Below, piece by piece: positions 59,824 to 64,000 of a stretch of 64,000 bases of DNA. The DNA is from Stutzerimonas stutzeri (GTDB lineage Bacteria > Pseudomonadota > Gammaproteobacteria > Pseudomonadales > Pseudomonadaceae): positions 62,001-126,000 of the forward strand of contig NZ_JYHV01000007.1 in assembly GCF_000952685.1 (NCBI RefSeq). Direction: 5' to 3'. Under the pieces are notes generated by a model, which had not been told where the DNA came from, did not search any database, and was given only the letters and a program-made list of their open reading frames with translations. The position numbers were made by a program, and so were the translations under genes. Each line of letters begins with the position of its first letter. Positions within the stretch are counted from its first letter, which is position 1.

Positions 59824-60356
59824 CTCGTGTACTGCTAGGGCTGGGCAGCAATAACAAGCGCGAGCAGAATCTGACTGCCGGTCTCGATGCGCTGGCGCAA
59901 CTGCTTGGCGACATGCGTTGCTCTGCCGTCTTCGAAAGCCTCGCAGTGGGCTACAAGGGCGACAATTTCTACAATCTGGTCGTGTCCGGAACCACCGAAC
60001 TGCCGTTGATGGAGTTGGATCGTCGGCTCAAGTTCATCGAGGCGGACAACGGCCGCTACGCGCCTGACCGAAAAGGTCTACCGCTGGACATCGATGTATT
60101 GATGTACGGCGACCTGACGGGCAATTTCAATGGCTTGGAACTGCCGCGTCCAGAGACGCTGAAAAATGCCTTCGTGCTCTGGCCACTGGCGCTACTGGCG
60201 CCAGATGTGATGCATCCGCGTGCGGGGCGGAGCTTCGCCGAGCTGTGGCGCGACTCGACCATCGAGCAGCAGCTCTGGCCGGTGCCGTTCCAGTGGAAAG
60301 GCACGCAGCTGACGCCTATGGCGCTGATAGCGCCAGCGCCTCGCGCAGACACCTGA
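59814..60356 (+). CDS. folK: 2-amino-4-hydroxy-6-hydroxymethyldihydropteridine diphosphokinase
   Basis: Pyrophosphokinase of folate synthesis, 180 aa. [16 protein letters not shown], and [14 protein letters not shown] (the metal-binding DID). It overlaps folB by 10 bp and so is coupled. Proteins of this short variant in Pseudomonas are sometimes called FolK2. Confidence 0.88.
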   Translation: MSLTRVLLGLGSNNKREQNLTAGLDALAQLLGDMRCSAVFESLAVGYKGDNFYNLVVSGTTELPLMELDRRLKFIEADNGRYAPDRKGLPLDIDVLMYGDLTGNFNGLELPRPETLKNAFVLWPLALLAPDVMHPRAGRSFAELWRDSTIEQQLWPVPFQWKGTQLTPMALIAPAPRADT

Positions 60357-60372
60357 AGGCGGCTGTGATCAG

Positions 60373-61626
60373 CTAGCCGCTGTACGGGTCGCTCGGTGCT
60401 TCGCCAGCGTTGCTCTGCTGCCTCCGCTGATAGGCCTGCACGGCCAGCAGACGTGCGCGTTTGAGCGCCTCGCCCAGTTCCGCTGCCTGATAACCCTGCT
60501 CGATCAGTGGTTTCGCCTGTACGCCGCGAGCCGCCTCGGCCGCACCGCGCAAGTAGTCGGCCTGAAGGTAGTCAGTAGGTTCGGGGGCGGCGCGGCCACG
60601 CGCATCCATCTCGCAGGCGGCAATGAACTGCTCGAAGCGCTCCGGGCGACGGTAGATGTCGAAGTGCTGAAGCATTTCGAACAGCGCCTGGGCGGACAGC
60701 TCCGGTGCCCGGTGCGCGCACGGGCAAAACTCCCCGACCAGCATGGCCAGATCCTGGCAATCGCGTGGAACCTTGTATCGAGCGCTGAGCGCTGCGATCA
60801 GCGGCAGGCCCGCCTTGTCGGCCGGCGGATCCCGGTCATCCATTGCCGTCCCGCCCAGATGCTGCAGCAGGCAGGCCCAACGCACCGTCAGCGGTTGTGC
60901 GTGCATTGCGTTCTGCCGCAGCACCTCGAGCACGTGATCACCGAGGGAGGCTTCAGCGTTACCTGAGCGCGGTTGCGACACGCTGAATAATCCATCGATC
61001 TCCGGGAAAAGCTCCTTCAAGGCGCCGCAATCGCGCAGCACCTGCACGAACACATCGGGGCGGGGCTCCATTAGCGCGCGCGAGATTTCCTTCCAGCTAC
61101 GCTCCGGTGTCAGCGCCTGGAGCTCCCCCGATTCGGCGAGCTGTCGCATCAGCGCTTGGGTTTCAGCGGCGACGCTGAAACCGAGTTCGGCATAGCGGGC
61201 GGCGAAGCGCGCCACGCGCAGCACCCGCAAGGGATCTTCGGCAAAGGCGGGGGACACGTGTCTGAGCTGGCGCGCGGCCAGGTCGGCCTGGCCGTCGTAG
61301 GGATCGATCAGATGACCCCGCTCATCCTCGGCCATGGCATTGATGGTCAGGTCGCGGCGGGCGAGGTCTTCCTCGAGCGTGACGTCAGCGCTGGCGTAGA
61401 AGGTAAAACCGCCGTAGCCGCGTCCGCTCTTGCGCTCCGTGCGGGCAAGCGCGTATTCCTCGCCGGTAGCAGGGTGCAGAAACACCGGGAAGTCCGCGCC
61501 CACCGGGCGAAAGCCCTTGGCCTGCATTTCCTCGGCGCTGGATCCGACCACCACCCAATCCACCTCGGTGACGGGCCGTCCCAGCAACCGATCACGTACC
61601 GCTCCGCCGACTTTGTAGATCTGCAT
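60373..61626 (-). CDS. cca: CCA-adding tRNA nucleotidyltransferase with degenerate HD domain
   Basis: 417 aa from the ATG at 61626. The class II nucleotidyltransferase head is complete: [16 protein letters not shown], the carboxylate pair (Glu21-x-Asp23, where the E. coli enzyme has Asp-x-Asp), [10 protein letters not shown] and the [15 protein letters not shown] block. The HD region keeps GDHVLEVL, but where the E. coli enzyme has His255-Asp256 this one has Gln255-His256 (CLLQHLGG), and the following GHEKKG-like His is gone. It should add CCA ends but probably lacks the phosphohydrolase activities. It converges with folK (stop codons 16 bp apart). Confidence 0.92.
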   Translation of the reverse strand: MQIYKVGGAVRDRLLGRPVTEVDWVVVGSSAEEMQAKGFRPVGADFPVFLHPATGEEYALARTERKSGRGYGGFTFYASADVTLEEDLARRDLTINAMAEDERGHLIDPYDGQADLAARQLRHVSPAFAEDPLRVLRVARFAARYAELGFSVAAETQALMRQLAESGELQALTPERSWKEISRALMEPRPDVFVQVLRDCGALKELFPEIDGLFSVSQPRSGNAEASLGDHVLEVLRQNAMHAQPLTVRWACLLQHLGGTAMDDRDPPADKAGLPLIAALSARYKVPRDCQDLAMLVGEFCPCAHRAPELSAQALFEMLQHFDIYRRPERFEQFIAACEMDARGRAAPEPTDYLQADYLRGAAEAARGVQAKPLIEQGYQAAELGEALKRARLLAVQAYQRRQQSNAGEAPSDPYSG

Positions 61627-61659
61627 GTAGTCCTCCGTTCCGGCGGAGGATAAACGAAA

Positions 61660-61684
61660 GCCTCGCGGCAGCAAGCCGCGAGGC
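61660..61684 (-). terminator. Terminator of the spoVR operon
   Basis: GCCTCGCGGC-TTGCT-GCCGCGAGGC on the minus strand followed by TTTCGTTT; 26 bp after the SpoVR stop and just before the cca start. Confidence 0.75.
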
Positions 61685-61710
61685 TCCTGAGGGGCACTGC
61701 GCCGAGTCGA

Positions 61711-63267
61711 TCAGATCGGTGGTAGCGCCAGATTCATGCCGGGGAATTTGCCTTCGGCCTCCGGGTCGACGACCCTCGGCGGCATGTGATGAGTCGTGAC
61801 CAGCTTGTCGTCTTGCATCGATTGCAGATGCACATCGAAGCCCCAGAGCCGGTGCAGGTGCTTGAGCACCTCATCGGTCGAGCTGCCCAGGGGTTTGCGG
61901 TCGTGTTGCTGATGACGCAGGGTCAGCGACCGATCGCCGCGACGATCAACGCTCCAGACCTGAACGTTGGGTTCGCGATTGCCCAGGTTGTACTGCGCCG
62001 CCAGTAATTCGCGGATGGCGTGATAGCCATTCTCGTCATGGATGGCAGGGACCAGCAGCTCGTCCTTGTGATCATCATCGAGGATGCTGAACAGTTTGAG
62101 GTCGCGAATGACCTTCGGTGACAGGAATTGCAGGATGAAGCTCTCATCCTTGAAGTTGTTCATTGCGAATTTCACGGTGGTCAGCCAGTCGCTACCGGCG
62201 ATATCCGGGAACCAGCGCTTGTCTTCTTCCGTGGGTTTTTCGCAGATCCGGCGAATATCCTGATACATGGCGAACCCCAGGGTGTAGGGATTGATGCCGC
62301 TGTAGTAGGGGCTGTCGAAACCGGGTTGATAAATCACGCTGGTATGCGACTGGAGAAACTCCATCATGAAGCCGTCGGTTACCAGTCCTTCGTCGTACAG
62401 ATCGTTGAGCAAGGTGTAATGCCAGAAGGTCGCCCAGCCTTCGTTCATCACCTGGGTCTGGCGCTGTGGATAGAAATACTGGGCGATCTTGCGCACGATT
62501 CGCACCACCTCTCGCTGCCAGGGCTCCAGCAACGGTGCGTGTTTCTCGATGAAGTAGAGGATGTTCTCCTGCGGTTCGGCCGGGAAGCGCTGGTCGCGTT
62601 TGCGCTCGTCGCCTTTTTCACCAAATTTTGGAATCGTTCGCCAAAGGTCGTTGATCTGCTTTTGCAGGTGCTCTTCGCGATCCTTCTGCCGCCGTCGTTC
62701 TTCCTCGGCAGAAATCGGGTAGGGGCGCTTGTAGCGATCGACACCATAGTTCATCAGCGCATGACAGGAGTCGAGCAGATCCTCCACTGCATCGATGCCG
62801 TGGCGTTCCTCGCACTGCATGATGTACTGCTTGGCAAACACCAGGTAATCGATGATCGAGCTGGCGTCGGTCCAGGTGCGGAACAGGTAGTTGCCCTTGA
62901 AAAAGCTGTTGTGGCCGTAGCTGGCATGGGCAATCACCAGCGCCTGCATGGTGATGGTGTTCTCTTCCATCAGATAGGCGATACACGGATCGGAGTTGAT
63001 CACGATCTCGTACGCCAAGCCCATTTGGCCTCGGGTATAGGATTTTTCAGTGCTGAGAAAATGTTTGCCGTAGGACCAGTGGTGATAGCCGAGCGGCATG
63101 CCTACCGACGCGTAGGCATCCATCATCTGTTCGGCCGTGATGACTTCGATCTGGTTTGGGTAGGTGTCCAGCGCATAGCGCTCAGCGATGCGACCGATCT
63201 CGCGGTCGTAGGCGCGGATCAGCTCGAAGGTCCATTCCGAGCCGGTGGAAATGGGCTGTCGTTTCAT
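61711..63267 (-). CDS. SpoVR family protein
   Basis: 518 aa, full length; the family (YcgB in E. coli) is conserved in an operon with the YeaH/YhbH VWA protein and a PrkA-type kinase. Motifs include WTFELIRAYD at the N-terminus and GMPLGYHHWSYGKHF. Function is not firmly known; linked to stress and stationary phase. It starts 10 bp after the yeaH stop. Confidence 0.93.
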   Translation of the reverse strand: MKRQPISTGSEWTFELIRAYDREIGRIAERYALDTYPNQIEVITAEQMMDAYASVGMPLGYHHWSYGKHFLSTEKSYTRGQMGLAYEIVINSDPCIAYLMEENTITMQALVIAHASYGHNSFFKGNYLFRTWTDASSIIDYLVFAKQYIMQCEERHGIDAVEDLLDSCHALMNYGVDRYKRPYPISAEEERRRQKDREEHLQKQINDLWRTIPKFGEKGDERKRDQRFPAEPQENILYFIEKHAPLLEPWQREVVRIVRKIAQYFYPQRQTQVMNEGWATFWHYTLLNDLYDEGLVTDGFMMEFLQSHTSVIYQPGFDSPYYSGINPYTLGFAMYQDIRRICEKPTEEDKRWFPDIAGSDWLTTVKFAMNNFKDESFILQFLSPKVIRDLKLFSILDDDHKDELLVPAIHDENGYHAIRELLAAQYNLGNREPNVQVWSVDRRGDRSLTLRHQQHDRKPLGSSTDEVLKHLHRLWGFDVHLQSMQDDKLVTTHHMPPRVVDPEAEGKFPGMNLALPPI

Positions 63268-63277
63268 GCTGCGTACC

Positions 63278-64000
63278 TCAGCTAGCCATGCGCCGCTGGA
63301 AAAGCTCGCGAAACACCGGATAGATGTCTCCCGCGGTCACCAGTTGCTGCTGGGCGAACGAGTCACCGAAGGCTTCGGCCACCTGGTTATATTCGTACCA
63401 CAGCGCCTGATGTTCGCGAGGGGTGATTTCGACATAGGTGAAATACTGGACGAACGGCATGATCTGGTTGACCAGGATGTCTCTGCAGATCGGCGAATCG
63501 TCGTTCCAGTTATCGCCGTCCGAAGCCTGCGCGGCGTAGATGTTCCACTCGTTAGCCGGATAACGCTCGGCCATGATCTCCTGCATCATTTTCAATGCGC
63601 TGGAGACGATGGTGCCGCCGGTTTCCCGCGAGTAGAAGAATTCCTCCTCGTCGACCTCTTTGGCGCTGGTGTGGTGGCGGATGAACACCACGTCGATCTT
63701 GTCGTAGTTCCGCTTGAGGAACAGATAAAGAAGGATGAAGAAGCGCTTGGCGATGTCCTTGGTGGCCTGGGTCATGGAGCCGGACACGTCCATCAGACAG
63801 AACATCACCGCCTTGGAACTGGGGTTGGGGTGCTTGACCAGCAGGTTGTACTTGAGGTCGAAGGTGTCGAGAAACGGAACACGGTGAATGCGTGCGCTGA
63901 GCCGCTCTATTTCTTCCTCGGCGGCCTGGATGTCGGTGAAATTGGCAGGCTCTTCGAGCTTCAGGCGTGCCAGTTCGGCCTTCACCTCACGCAGTTTGGC
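63278..64000 (-). CDS. yeaH: YeaH/YhbH (DUF444) VWA-like protein, 3' part
   Basis: 241 codons in frame to the right edge; the start is outside. Contains the metal-ion-dependent adhesion motif DVSGSM in [20 protein letters not shown] and the [16 protein letters not shown] segment. Operon with spoVR; prkA is expected just upstream, beyond the window. Confidence 0.93.
   Translation of the reverse strand, partial: AKLREVKAELARLKLEEPANFTDIQAAEEEIERLSARIHRVPFLDTFDLKYNLLVKHPNPSSKAVMFCLMDVSGSMTQATKDIAKRFFILLYLFLKRNYDKIDVVFIRHHTSAKEVDEEEFFYSRETGGTIVSSALKMMQEIMAERYPANEWNIYAAQASDGDNWNDDSPICRDILVNQIMPFVQYFTYVEITPREHQALWYEYNQVAEAFGDSFAQQQLVTAGDIYPVFRELFQRRMAS

Overview
The window is a stretch of a Pseudomonas-type gammaproteobacterial chromosome, most like the Pseudomonas stutzeri/Stutzerimonas group. 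The evidence is two blocks of housekeeping genes in Pseudomonas order (ponA | pilMNOPQ-aroKB-damX-like-gltB-gltD-hemE, and rpoD-dnaG-rpsU | tsaD | plsY | folB-folK | cca | spoVR-yeaH), GC-rich coding sequence, and protein lengths that match that genus. The assignment is from gene content and recalled synteny, not from a database search.

Layout. 1-16.5 kb: 5' end of ponA (minus), then on the plus strand the type IV pilus assembly operon pilMNOPQ running into aroK, aroB and a SPOR/AAA protein, then glutamate synthase gltB-gltD and hemE, each separated by clear hairpin terminators. 16.5-34.0 kb: a minus-strand operon of about twenty genes, many overlapping by 4 bases, that is an aryl-polyene (APE/xanthomonadin-type) pigment cluster. 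It has ketosynthases, ketoreductase, dehydratases, two acyl carrier proteins, an AMP-ligase fused to a dehydratase, an aromatic amino acid ammonia-lyase, acyl- and glycosyltransferases, an RND-type exporter and a LolA-like carrier. 34.2-37.9 kb: trxC, a divergent LysR/MFS pair and two small genes.

38.0-53.2 kb: a 15.2-kb genomic island inserted in the anticodon-loop region of a tRNA-Ile2(CAU) gene that lies downstream of rpoD. A 20-bp identical core is repeated at both ends (38024-38043 and 53212-53231), and the displaced, decayed 3' part of the tRNA and its terminator remain at the far end. The right arm carries a tyrosine integrase, a divergent operator between a regulator-like gene and an excisionase-like HTH gene, an HTH replication-type protein and a C4-like antisense RNA region, which together resemble a P4-like or phage-satellite control module. 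The rest is cargo, mostly AT-rich: a retron of the Ec67 type (promoter, msr-msd RNA with 13-nt inverted repeats, reverse transcriptase fused to TOPRIM) with an unrecognised 209-aa partner; an operon of sce7726-like PD-(D/E)xK, sce7725-like and RES-domain proteins; an auto-inhibited Fic protein with a striking TGAGCCGA repeat operator; and a 687-aa membrane-anchored protein with a possible PIN-like domain. Together this looks like an anti-phage defence island.

53.3-64 kb: return to core genome with rpoD, dnaG and rpsU (minus), tsaD (plus), plsY (minus), folB-folK (plus), cca, spoVR and the 3' part of yeaH (minus). The cca product has lost the His-Asp pair of its HD phosphohydrolase domain.
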